NCBI GenBank assembly: GCA_964613155.1 | Contig: CAZTHP010000109.1 | Coordinates: 1-7,808 of the forward strand | Length of the DNA: 7,808 nt | Direction of reading: 5' to 3' | From: TWA4 sp964613155 | Lineage (GTDB): Bacteria; Bacillota; Clostridia; Lachnospirales; Lachnospiraceae | In this document: positions 1 to 6,376 of the stretch, in pieces | How positions within the stretch are numbered: the stretch's first letter is position 1 | Layout of the letters: each line of letters opens with the position of its first letter | Program-made: the position numbers and the translations under genes | Notes under the pieces: generated by a model | Seen by the model: the letters and a program-made list of their open reading frames with translations, nothing else | Databases searched by the model: none | Told to the model about the DNA's origin: nothing

Positions 1-1074
1 TCAGAAGCTCTTAATCGTCTCCTCATCCAGTCGTTTGATGATTTCGATTGCCAGTTTCACGCTGTTTTCATAATCTTCCAGACTTGCAAATCCATGATGA
101 GAATGAATGTAACGCACCGGAACACCGATGACGATGACCGGAACACCGAGGTTGGAAATATGAATGATGCCGCCGTTGGTGCCGCCGCCGGAACGAACGG
201 ATTCCTGAACCGGGATATCGAGTTTTCTTCCGAGCTCCAAAGCAAAACGCTGGAAACGGGGATTGGTTATCATGGAACGGTCATAGTGGCGGAGCATAGG
301 ACCTTTTTTCAAGGCAGCCTGTATCATGTAATCCGGCATAAAGGTATCATCAGCAGGACAGCCCTCAAAGCAGATTGCGATGTCCGGTTTTACAGCATTG
401 CTGGTTACATAAGCACCTCTTTCACCAATTTCCTCCTGTGTGGATAACACGCCGACTACATCTACGTCTAATGACTCCTGTTTCAGTTCTTTTAACGTCT
501 CTAAAACAGCAGCACAACCTAAACGGTTGTCAAATGCTTTGCCGAGCATGACGTTGGTCACTTCGTTGTATTCAAACAGAACATCCGGTACGATGGGAGC
601 GCCGATATGGACGTGGAATACGTTTTCCACTTCTTCTTTGGAAACAGCACCGATATCGATGACCATTTCAGAAAAAGTCGGACAGGTATTTTTTGAATCG
701 GAACTTAAAAAATGTACCGGAACATTTGCGACGATACCGGAAACCCAATTGCCGTCATAAGTCTGCACCTTTACTTTATGAGCCGGAAGGCTGTAGGGTG
801 CGATTCCGCCAAGCGGTAAAAAGCAAAGCGTTCCATCCGGTTTGATCGCCTGCACCATCATACACACTTCATCGCTGTGCGCATCTACCATAACAACCGG
901 TTTTTTGCCCGTATTGGTTGTCGGTCGGATATAAGTATTGAGGTTGCAGTCGTGATAAGCCTCTCCTAATTGATTGTCTTTGGCATAATTTTCCGCAATT
1001 TCTACTACCTGATCTTCAAAGCCGCATGCGCCATATGCATTGGAAAGCTGTTCGATTAATTGTAATGAATTCAT
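1..1074 (-). CDS. M42-family metallo-aminopeptidase (glutamyl aminopeptidase/PepA-like)
   Basis: The predicted 357-aa cytoplasmic enzyme has no signal peptide or membrane segment. M42 enzymes remove N-terminal residues from peptides using two metal ions and usually assemble into large tetrahedral oligomers. The expected landmarks are present: H66 in VDAHSDE, bridging D182 in GKAFDNRLG, catalytic E214 and ligand E215 in STQEEIGERGA, and H324 in RYIHSHHGF near the C-terminus. By spacing, E237 (FEGCPADD) sits where many relatives have a metal-binding Asp. The length is normal for the family. The start at 1074 is chosen because an AAAGGAGA ribosome site lies just upstream and the protein begins there with family-like sequence; the frame stays open far upstream, but that part is low-complexity and crosses the promoter region. 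The stop codon is the first three bases of the window. It is divergent from the peptide importer, suggesting it digests imported peptides. Exact substrate preference cannot be read from sequence. Confidence 0.93.
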   Translation of the reverse strand: MNSLQLIEQLSNAYGACGFEDQVVEIAENYAKDNQLGEAYHDCNLNTYIRPTTNTGKKPVVMVDAHSDEVCMMVQAIKPDGTLCFLPLGGIAPYSLPAHKVKVQTYDGNWVSGIVANVPVHFLSSDSKNTCPTFSEMVIDIGAVSKEEVENVFHVHIGAPIVPDVLFEYNEVTNVMLGKAFDNRLGCAAVLETLKELKQESLDVDVVGVLSTQEEIGERGAYVTSNAVKPDIAICFEGCPADDTFMPDYMIQAALKKGPMLRHYDRSMITNPRFQRFALELGRKLDIPVQESVRSGGGTNGGIIHISNLGVPVIVIGVPVRYIHSHHGFASLEDYENSVKLAIEIIKRLDEETIKSF

Positions 1075-1080
1075 GCATTT

Positions 1081-1088
1081 TCTCCTTT
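1081..1088 (-). promoter_or_regulatory. Ribosome binding site of the M42 peptidase
   Basis: On the minus strand this reads AAAGGAGA, a near-ideal Shine-Dalgarno sequence 6 nt before the ATG at 1074. It decides the start: the same frame remains open to beyond 1500, but no comparable site precedes the upstream ATGs and the extension overlaps oppA. Confidence 0.85.
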
Positions 1089-1131
1089 GTAAAAGATTCA
1101 TTAATTTTCTCCATAGTAACATAGGTGTGAT

Positions 1132-1140
1132 ATTATAGCA
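1132..1140 (-). promoter_or_regulatory. Extended -10 promoter for the M42 peptidase
   Basis: On the minus strand the sequence reads TGC-TATAAT, a perfect -10 hexamer preceded by a TGn extension. The -35 region (about 1155-1160, CACAGA) is weak, as is common when an extended -10 is present. Transcription would start near 1125, giving a leader of about 50 nt before the peptidase ATG. Predicted by eye. Confidence 0.7.
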
Positions 1141-1180
1141 AGTTCGAGGATTTGTCTGTGGAAATACTGTAGAAATCCTG

Positions 1181-1199
1181 GATTTTTTGCTGAAAAATC
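1181..1199. repeat. Palindrome between the divergent promoters (candidate operator)
   Basis: GATTTTT and AAAAATC form perfect 7-bp inverted arms around a 5-nt centre. The site lies between the two predicted divergent start points, about 20 bp upstream of the opp -35 element and upstream of the peptidase promoter. Its right half (1184-1198) matches 11 of 15 positions of the CodY consensus AATTTTCWGAAAATT as I recall it. It could be a regulator site serving both sides, or simply an AT-rich palindrome. Confidence 0.4.
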
Positions 1200-1220
1200 G
1201 TGAATATTGCACTTTTCTTC

Positions 1221-1249
1221 TTGAATGCATCGCTTTAATATGATAAAAT
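1221..1249 (+). promoter_or_regulatory. Sigma-A-type promoter for oppA/opp operon
   Basis: TTGAAT (1221-1226) and TAAAAT (1244-1249) are separated by the ideal 17 bp, with a TG one base before the -10 (1241-1242) giving an extended -10. The predicted start point is near 1256, which leaves a leader of about 90 nt before the oppA ATG. It is the strongest promoter visible in the window and probably drives the whole operon. Confidence 0.8.
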
Positions 1250-1264
1250 AGATATACTATACTA

Positions 1265-1301
1265 TCTGAACAGGAAAAAATTGGAAATTTTCTGAACAGG
1301 A
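1265..1301 (+). repeat. Exact 11-bp direct repeat in the oppA leader
   Basis: TCTGAACAGGA occurs at 1265-1275 and again at 1291-1301, exactly 26 bp apart. Both copies lie downstream of the predicted opp start point, at about +10 and +36, within the untranslated leader. The function is unknown; possibilities are paired operator sites, an RNA-binding site, or a local duplication. The second copy overlaps the CodY-like site. Confidence 0.55.
1286..1300 (+). promoter_or_regulatory. CodY-box-like site in the oppA leader
   Basis: AATTTTCTGAACAGG matches 12 of 15 positions of the Firmicute CodY consensus AATTTTCWGAAAATT, including all of the first 11. CodY is a repressor that senses branched-chain amino acids and GTP, and peptide transport operons are classic targets. 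The position, about 30 nt after the predicted start point, would suit roadblock repression. Whether this organism has CodY cannot be seen here. Confidence 0.4.
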
Positions 1302-1346
1302 GCGTTATTTGCTGCAAAGATGCAGCGAAGAAGAAAGGGGAACAAC

Positions 1347-3056
1347 ATGAAAAAGAAACTTTTATGTTTCGCATTGACTGTTGCAATGACAGCAGCACTG
1401 TTATTAACAGGCTGCGGCGGCGGAAGCGGCAGTGAAGGCGAAAGCGCAGGCGGCGCTGACAACAAGGACGTAAAACAGGAGCTGGTATTTGCATTGACAA
1501 CCGATGCAACTACGATGGATACCATCCAGACCAGTAACTTGAACGATCAAAGAGCAGCAGCTCTCGTTTACGAAGGACTTTTAAGACGTGAGCTGGATGA
1601 TAATGGCAATCTGACTTTAGTAGAAGGCGTTGCAGAAAAATATGACGTGAATGAAGATGAGACCGTTTATACATTTAAGCTTCGTGACAATGCAAAGTTC
1701 AGCGATGGAACCGCTGTAACCGCAGATGACGTTGTTTATACTTTCCAGAGAATGTTTGATCCGGCACTTGCTTCACCGCAGTCCTGGCAGCTGGAAGATA
1801 TGATCGTGAATGCAAAAGCTGCATTTAACGGCGAAGTAGGAATTGAAGAAGTAGGAGTAAAAGCAGTTGACGATCTGACAGTTGAATTTACTTTAAATTC
1901 TCCCAATCCGAACTTTACAACTGTTATCACGTTCCCGTTTGCACGTATTATCAGCAAAGCATTTGTTGAAAACTGCACCGGTACATTTGGTTCTTCTGTA
2001 GAAACTACAATGGGATGCGGCGGCTATAAATTAGTTTCCTGGGAGCCCAACTCTTCTTTAGTATATGAACCGAATGAATATTACTGGAATGCAGAGAATG
2101 TTCATCTGAAAAAAGTAACTTGTCAGGTGATCAATGAAACTTCAACATTAGCACAGGCTTTAATGGGACAGGAAGTTAATATTGCCGAACTGAATGATGC
2201 AGACTGGAATGATCTGGTTGATGAGACTGGCTACTACGATGTAGAAGAAAAAGCACAGATGACCACATATTTCTTCCTGTTTAACTGCAAATCTGAAAAA
2301 CTCAGCAATCCGAAGGTTCGTTTAGCACTTTCTCTTGCAGTAGATCGTGAAAAATTTGTAAATGAAGTATATGCTGGAAAGTATTCTCCTGCTTATTCTT
2401 TTGAACCGGAAGTTGCAACAGTTGGCGATTCCTTATATGCAGATGTTGCAGGTGACAGTGCAGAATACTTAAAGACACTTGCATCAGAATACACAGATCC
2501 CAAAGCCCTTCTGATCGAAGGTATGCAGGAAGCAGGTCTGGGTTCTGATCCTTCCGCACTGACCGTTACTTATACTACATTAGGTACGAATGAAATTGCA
2601 AAGAAATCTGCAGAATGGTTGAAACAGGAAATCGAAGGCAAGCTGGGTATTCATTTTGAAATCGAATTAACCGAATCCAATATCGCATATGACCTGATCG
2701 ATGCAGGTGACTTCGAAATGGCATTTGGCGGCTGGGGTGTTGACTCCGGTACAGAACCTATGAGATTCTTGAAATTATTCGAAATGAACGACGGATATTA
2801 TGGCGTTTCCAAACTGGGCTGGACAGGTGATCTGGCAGAAGAATACTCCAAATATGCGGTAGAGATGCAGCAGACATTTGATCCTGACACATTACTGAAT
2901 CTGTACAAGAAAGCAGAGCCGATCTTACTGGAAGAATGTGCCGTATCTCCTGTATACTTCAGCAAACTGCGTATGGTAGTAGGATCAAGTGTAGAAGGCT
3001 ATGACGTACATCCTTTCTTACTGCCGGATTATATCGGAGTATCATTAACCAAATAA
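1347..3056 (+). CDS. oppA: Peptide ABC transporter substrate-binding lipoprotein (SBP family 5)
   Basis: The 569-aa product captures peptides outside the membrane and delivers them to the OppBC channel. The N-terminus is a lipoprotein signal: MKKK, a hydrophobic stretch at residues 5-20, and lipobox LTGC with the lipidated Cys at 23, followed by a Gly/Ser/Glu-rich linker to about residue 40. The mature part has family-5 landmarks, including FKLRDNAKFSDG at 110-121 followed by TADDVVYTFQRM, and LALSLAVDREKF in the second half. Length is typical of OppA/DppE proteins. I chose the ATG at 1347, after an AAAGGGG site 6 nt upstream, because the signal peptide starts there; the ATG at 1320 would add nine unneeded residues. 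It is first in the operon behind a strong promoter and separated from oppB by 415 bp. Family 5 also includes nickel, antibiotic and sugar binders, so a peptide ligand is likely but not proven. Confidence 0.93.
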   Translation: MKKKLLCFALTVAMTAALLLTGCGGGSGSEGESAGGADNKDVKQELVFALTTDATTMDTIQTSNLNDQRAAALVYEGLLRRELDDNGNLTLVEGVAEKYDVNEDETVYTFKLRDNAKFSDGTAVTADDVVYTFQRMFDPALASPQSWQLEDMIVNAKAAFNGEVGIEEVGVKAVDDLTVEFTLNSPNPNFTTVITFPFARIISKAFVENCTGTFGSSVETTMGCGGYKLVSWEPNSSLVYEPNEYYWNAENVHLKKVTCQVINETSTLAQALMGQEVNIAELNDADWNDLVDETGYYDVEEKAQMTTYFFLFNCKSEKLSNPKVRLALSLAVDREKFVNEVYAGKYSPAYSFEPEVATVGDSLYADVAGDSAEYLKTLASEYTDPKALLIEGMQEAGLGSDPSALTVTYTTLGTNEIAKKSAEWLKQEIEGKLGIHFEIELTESNIAYDLIDAGDFEMAFGGWGVDSGTEPMRFLKLFEMNDGYYGVSKLGWTGDLAEEYSKYAVEMQQTFDPDTLLNLYKKAEPILLEECAVSPVYFSKLRMVVGSSVEGYDVHPFLLPDYIGVSLTK

Positions 3057-3112
3057 GTTTGCTGACGATTTAGAACGAAGCAATCATTTGCAGTGTTATA
3101 AATTTTGTGCGG

Positions 3113-3136
3113 CAAATTGTATGACAAATTGAATAA
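3113..3136 (+). repeat. Tandem 12-bp duplication
   Basis: Two abutting 12-mers, CAAATTGTATGA and CAAATTGAATAA, match at 10 of 12 positions. They lie just before the first hairpin of the oppA-oppB spacer. They may be a small slippage product or a pair of protein-binding half-sites. Confidence 0.4.
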
Positions 3137-3139
3137 GGT

Positions 3140-3167
3140 GCTGGGGCAAACGGTGTTTTGTCCCAGC
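3140..3167 (+). other. Stem-loop 1 after oppA
   Basis: GCTGGGGCAAA pairs with TTTGTCCCAGC to give an 11-bp stem with one G-U pair and a 6-nt loop. It begins 84 nt after the oppA stop. No T-run follows, so it probably protects the oppA message from 3' exonucleases or pauses transcription rather than terminating efficiently by itself. Confidence 0.7.
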
Positions 3168-3172
3168 AGATA

Positions 3173-3209
3173 CTATTTGCAGTCCCGGTTATGCCGGGGC
3201 TGCAAATAG
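3173..3209 (+). other. Stem-loop 2 after oppA
   Basis: Positions 3173-3189 pair with 3193-3209, giving a 17-bp stem with two G-U pairs and a 3-nt loop. It is the most stable-looking hairpin in the window and lies only 5 nt after stem-loop 1. The following bases are GTATAGC, not a T-run. As part of an RNA it would be a strong 3' stabiliser or partial terminator between oppA and oppBCDF. Confidence 0.75.
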
Positions 3210-3229
3210 GTATAGCACTAATTGAATTC

Positions 3230-3354
3230 GATTCTGATAAAGTTTTGTGCTTAGACAGAAGACCGTAATAAAACAGATTCTGATAAAGTCTCATGCTTAG
3301 GCAGAAGACCGTAATAAAGCAGATTTTAATCAATCTTATGCTTAGGTAGGGGAC
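3230..3354 (+). repeat. 46-bp tandem repeat, about 2.7 copies
   Basis: Unit 1 (3230-3275) and unit 2 (3276-3321) match at 41 of 46 positions, and all five differences are transitions. Unit 3 (3322 to about 3354) is more diverged but keeps the start GATT and the block ATGCTTAGG followed by a GAC. The period is not a multiple of three and no gene covers it, so it is not a protein repeat. Each of the first two units has a weak potential stem, TCTG...CAGA with AAG...CTT inside. The function is unknown. Confidence 0.75.
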
Positions 3355-3471
3355 AGCGGATGATGAATAAGATAACAAACATGTAACAAGAAGTCACGAG
3401 ATTTACATCGTAAGCAGGTCTGCGGCTGGGCTGAACGGTGATGCTTGTTCTTGTAAAAAACAGGGGGAAAA

Positions 3472-4407
3472 ATGAAAAAATATATTCTCAAAAGACTTGG
3501 ATTTGCACTGCTTTCCCTAGCGATCATTGCAACGGTTTCCTTCTTTTTGATCAGTATGAAACCAGGTGATCCGATTGCGGCAAAAGTACAGCAGCTTCCT
3601 GAATCCTCCAGAGTTGTTCTGATGGAGAAATACGGACTGAATGATTCTGTGGTGACGCGATTTGCGAATTATATGAAAGGTTTAGTTCTGGAAGGAAATC
3701 TGGGCGATTCAATCGTATATGAAGGCAGAACGGTCAATTCCTTATTAAAAACAAGTGCTGTGATCTCAGCAAAAATCGGTCTGATCGCTGTAGCAATACA
3801 GGTTGTATTAGGCGTTTTGATCGGAATGTTCCAGGCTCTGAATCGAGGACGTTTCAGTGATCAGGTGATCCGTGTCTTATCGGTACTGACCATCTGTATT
3901 CCATCCTTTGTATTTTGTGCGCTGCTGCAATATTTTGTAGGTTATAAAGCAGGATGGACACCGATCATGGGATGGGGCGAGGCAGTCCATTATATCCTTC
4001 CGGTTGCAGCTTATGCACTTCCGGGTATTGCAACCTACAGCAAATATATGCGAACGAGTACCGTTGGCGTTTTAAATGAAGATTATATTCAGACGGCGAT
4101 CGCGAAAGGATGCAGTGAGACGCGTCTGATTTTTAAACATGTGCTTCGAAATGCAATTCTGCCCATTGTTACGATGGTACCGGTTGCGATCGGTAACGTT
4201 TTTGCAGGTTCCATGGTTATCGAAAAGTTTTTCTCGGTTCCGGGACTTGGACAGCATTATGTAAAAGCAATCAGTGACTCGGATTCTTATATGATTCTTG
4301 GTATGGCGATCTTTTTTGCTCTTATGTATATTGTGTCTCTGTTTTTTGTAGACATTCTTTATGGCTTAGTAGATCCACGTATCCGTGTTGCGAAGAACAA
4401 AGGGTAG
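3472..4407 (+). CDS. oppB: Peptide ABC transporter permease, OppB/DppB type
   Basis: The 311-aa integral membrane protein forms half of the peptide channel with OppC. A membrane segment at about residues 8-28 is followed by an extracytoplasmic region (about 30-95) carrying PGDP and a YGL motif typical of this family. Further hydrophobic segments lie near 100-121, 133-157, 172-190, 230-252 and 273-298. The cytoplasmic coupling (EAA) loop that docks on the ATPases is clear around 205-231: YIQTAIAKG, then FKHVLRNAILP. It ends with the usual GLVDPRIR. Length is the same as typical OppB. The ATG at 3472 follows an AGGGGG site. The spacer upstream has no good promoter, so transcription probably reads through from oppA. 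Its TAG stop is embedded in the oppC ribosome site. Confidence 0.94.
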   Translation: MKKYILKRLGFALLSLAIIATVSFFLISMKPGDPIAAKVQQLPESSRVVLMEKYGLNDSVVTRFANYMKGLVLEGNLGDSIVYEGRTVNSLLKTSAVISAKIGLIAVAIQVVLGVLIGMFQALNRGRFSDQVIRVLSVLTICIPSFVFCALLQYFVGYKAGWTPIMGWGEAVHYILPVAAYALPGIATYSKYMRTSTVGVLNEDYIQTAIAKGCSETRLIFKHVLRNAILPIVTMVPVAIGNVFAGSMVIEKFFSVPGLGQHYVKAISDSDSYMILGMAIFFALMYIVSLFFVDILYGLVDPRIRVAKNKG

Positions 4408-4415
4408 GAGGAAAT

Positions 4416-5345
4416 ATGGAAAAGAATAAGATTGTATTTACAGCAGATGATTTCGAGGTGGTTGGAACCAGTGGATTAGATGCTGAAAAGATCAGCAGTC
4501 CCAGTATTACATTCTGGTCCGATGTATGGAGACGATTCCGCTCCAATAAATTATCGGTATTTGGTCTGGGCTTATTAAGCGTGATCATTTTAATGGTATG
4601 TTTTGGTCCGATGATATCTGGAAAAGATTATCAGTTTATTGATTATAATCTTGCCAATTTAAAGCCGTGTGCAGAATATTGGTTTGGTACAGATGAGATG
4701 GGACGTGATATTTTCACACGTGTCTGCATGGGCGGTCGAATTTCAATCATCATCGGTCTTGCCTGTACGGCGGTGAGTTTTGTGATCGGCAGTGCTTTAG
4801 GAGGAATTGCCGGTTATTTTGGCGGAAAAGTAGATGATTTTCTGATGCGTGTCATTGAAATCATCAGTTCCATTCCGTATCTGGTACTCGTGGTTATTTT
4901 ATCCTTTGTAATGGGAAGAAGCATGTTTTCCTTGGTATTTGCGCTTACGATCATGTCCTGGACGGGAACCGCACGTATGGTTCGTGGACAGGTGATGCAG
5001 CTGAAATCGCAGGATTTTATATCCGCAGCGATCGCTTTGGGCGCAAGTCCGATGCGCATTATTTTAAAGCATCTGCTTCCGAATACCTTGGGAATTATTA
5101 TCGTAAACTTAACACTTTCCGTTCCCAACTTTATTTTCTCTGAATCTTTCCTGAGTTATATTGGACTGGGGGTACGGCCGCCGGAAACCAGTTGGGGCGC
5201 ATTGGCATCCCTCTATCAGACACGTTTGATGTTTGATCCGTATCAGCTGTTCTTCCCTTGTCTGCTGATCGTACTGACAGTATTATCATTTCATTTGGTG
5301 GGAGATGGTCTTACAGACGCACTCGATCCGAAATTGAGAAAGTAG
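4416..5345 (+). CDS. oppC: Peptide ABC transporter permease, OppC/DppC type
   Basis: The 309-aa protein is the second channel subunit. A cytoplasmic N-terminal tail of about 40 residues, containing the WSDVWRRFRSNK segment usual in OppC N-termini, precedes the first membrane helix (about 45-67). The hallmark FGTDEMGRDIFTRV follows at 90-103. Further hydrophobic segments lie at about 109-133, 145-166, 168-184, 224-242 and 275-296. The EAA coupling loop is at about 200-224 (DFISAAIALGAS, then LKHLLPN). The C-terminal VGDGLTDALDPKLRK is characteristic of the family. The start at 4416 has a perfect TAGGAGG site 4 nt upstream that contains the oppB stop codon, with an 8-nt intergenic gap, implying translational coupling. 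An identical arrangement with an 8-nt gap leads into oppD. Confidence 0.94.
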   Translation: MEKNKIVFTADDFEVVGTSGLDAEKISSPSITFWSDVWRRFRSNKLSVFGLGLLSVIILMVCFGPMISGKDYQFIDYNLANLKPCAEYWFGTDEMGRDIFTRVCMGGRISIIIGLACTAVSFVIGSALGGIAGYFGGKVDDFLMRVIEIISSIPYLVLVVILSFVMGRSMFSLVFALTIMSWTGTARMVRGQVMQLKSQDFISAAIALGASPMRIILKHLLPNTLGIIIVNLTLSVPNFIFSESFLSYIGLGVRPPETSWGALASLYQTRLMFDPYQLFFPCLLIVLTVLSFHLVGDGLTDALDPKLRK

Positions 5346-5353
5346 GAGAAACT

Positions 5354-6376
5354 ATGGCGGAAAAATTATTAGAAGTAAAAAATCTGGAAGTGTCCTTTAA
5401 AACTTACGCCGGCGTTGTACAGGCAGTGCGAGGAACCAGTTTTCATGTAAATAAAGGAGAGACTCTTGCCTTAGTAGGAGAGTCCGGCTGTGGAAAAACT
5501 GTAACAGCGAAGTCGATCATTGGGATTCTTCCCAAGCATCAGACGATCATGGGAGAAAATTCACAGATTCTTTTAAATGGCAGAGATATTTTACATCTTC
5601 CGGAAAAAGAAAAACGCAAGGTGCGTGGTAATGAAGTTTCCATGATCTTTCAGGATCCGATGACCTCTTTGAATCCGACTGCAAGAATTGGGGATCAGAT
5701 TGCAGAAGGCATTCGTTTGCATAGTCATAAGACAAAAGCGGAGATTGACGCAGAAGTATTAAGACTGTTAGAGTTGGTAAAGATTCCGAACCCGAAAGTC
5801 CGGATGAAACAGTATCCCCATGAATTTTCCGGTGGTATGAGACAGAGAGCGATGATCGCGGTAGCATTGGCATGTAATCCCGATCTGTTGATCGCAGATG
5901 AACCGACTACGGCTCTGGATGTTACAATTCAGGCACAGATCATGGATTTGATGGCGGATATTCAAAAAGAATTAAATACGGCAATTATTCTGGTAACACA
6001 CGATCTTGGTGTTGTAGCAGCTTATGCACATAGAATCCACGTAATGTATGCAGGCACAATTTTAGAAAAAGGAACGGTAGGGGAAATTTTCTATGAACCG
6101 AAGCATCCGTATACGATGGCATTGTTAAAATCAGTCCCTACCTTGAAGATGGAGAACAAAGCAAGCCTTTATGCTTTGCAGGGAACGCCTCCTGATCTGT
6201 TAAATCCGCCGGTGGGATGTTCGTTTGCACCGAGATGTGAATTTGGTATGAACATCTGCCGAAAAACGGCACCAGAGAGAAAAGATTTTTCCGATACGCA
6301 TTGCTGTAATTGCTGGATGCTCAGCGAAGAAGCGAAAAAACGTGGCATCGTGGAATTAAGCGGAGGTGCTGTATAA
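5354..6376 (+). CDS. oppD: Peptide ABC transporter ATPase, OppD/DppD type
   Basis: The 340-aa cytoplasmic ATPase pairs with OppF to drive import. Motifs in order: Walker A GESGCGKT at 42-49, Q-loop Q100 in MIFQDP, signature FSGGMRQR at 158-165, Walker B LLIADE at 178-183 with catalytic E183, D-loop TALD, and switch H216 in VTHD. All look functional. The C-terminal oligopeptide-transporter domain contains GTPPDLLNPPVGC and cysteines C289, C295, C302 and a CCNC cluster at 317-320; such cysteines bind a [4Fe-4S] cluster in some characterised OppD/DppD proteins. The ATG at 5354 is chosen because of the TAGGAG site 5 nt upstream and the conserved LLEVKNLEVSF start; the frame is open further left, but that part overlaps oppC. 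The stop overlaps the oppF start by one base. Confidence 0.94.
   Translation: MAEKLLEVKNLEVSFKTYAGVVQAVRGTSFHVNKGETLALVGESGCGKTVTAKSIIGILPKHQTIMGENSQILLNGRDILHLPEKEKRKVRGNEVSMIFQDPMTSLNPTARIGDQIAEGIRLHSHKTKAEIDAEVLRLLELVKIPNPKVRMKQYPHEFSGGMRQRAMIAVALACNPDLLIADEPTTALDVTIQAQIMDLMADIQKELNTAIILVTHDLGVVAAYAHRIHVMYAGTILEKGTVGEIFYEPKHPYTMALLKSVPTLKMENKASLYALQGTPPDLLNPPVGCSFAPRCEFGMNICRKTAPERKDFSDTHCCNCWMLSEEAKKRGIVELSGGAV

Larger units (their letters stand above)
3057..3471 (+). other. Gene-free oppA-oppB spacer
   Basis: This 415-bp stretch contains no credible gene. It holds a 12-bp direct duplication, two adjacent hairpins and a 46-bp tandem repeat, listed separately. There is no T-run directly after either hairpin, so neither is a textbook terminator. 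The only promoter-like sequence I noticed is TGT-TATAAA at 3094-3102 without a good -35. The oppB ribosome site (CAGGGGG) is at the right edge. Reads that pass the hairpins would continue into oppBCDF. Confidence 0.8.

Noticed and set aside
1075..1509. N-terminal extension of the M42 peptidase frame to a 502-aa protein
   Set aside because: The extension is low-complexity, Phe/Ser/Arg-rich, crosses both promoters and overlaps oppA. The internal ATG at 1074 has an excellent ribosome site and gives the normal family length.
1262..1525. Minus-strand 87-aa ORF over the start of oppA
   Set aside because: It is antisense to the signal peptide and linker of oppA with a biased Ser/Pro/Val composition and no ribosome site; a shadow frame.
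3094..3102. TGT-TATAAA as a second promoter for oppBCDF
   Set aside because: The -10 is acceptable but no -35 lies at a suitable distance, and the two hairpins lie just downstream; too weak to list as a promoter.
3070..3378. Minus-strand 102-aa ORF in the oppA-oppB spacer
   Set aside because: It translates the 46-bp repeats and hairpins in changing frames, giving echoing phrases such as ICFITVFCLSMRLYQN; there is no family resemblance.
3400..3471. Riboswitch, T-box or attenuator directly before oppB
   Set aside because: Only weak short pairings (such as AAGCA with TGCTT) were seen, with no conserved riboswitch core, no T-box sequence and no terminator.
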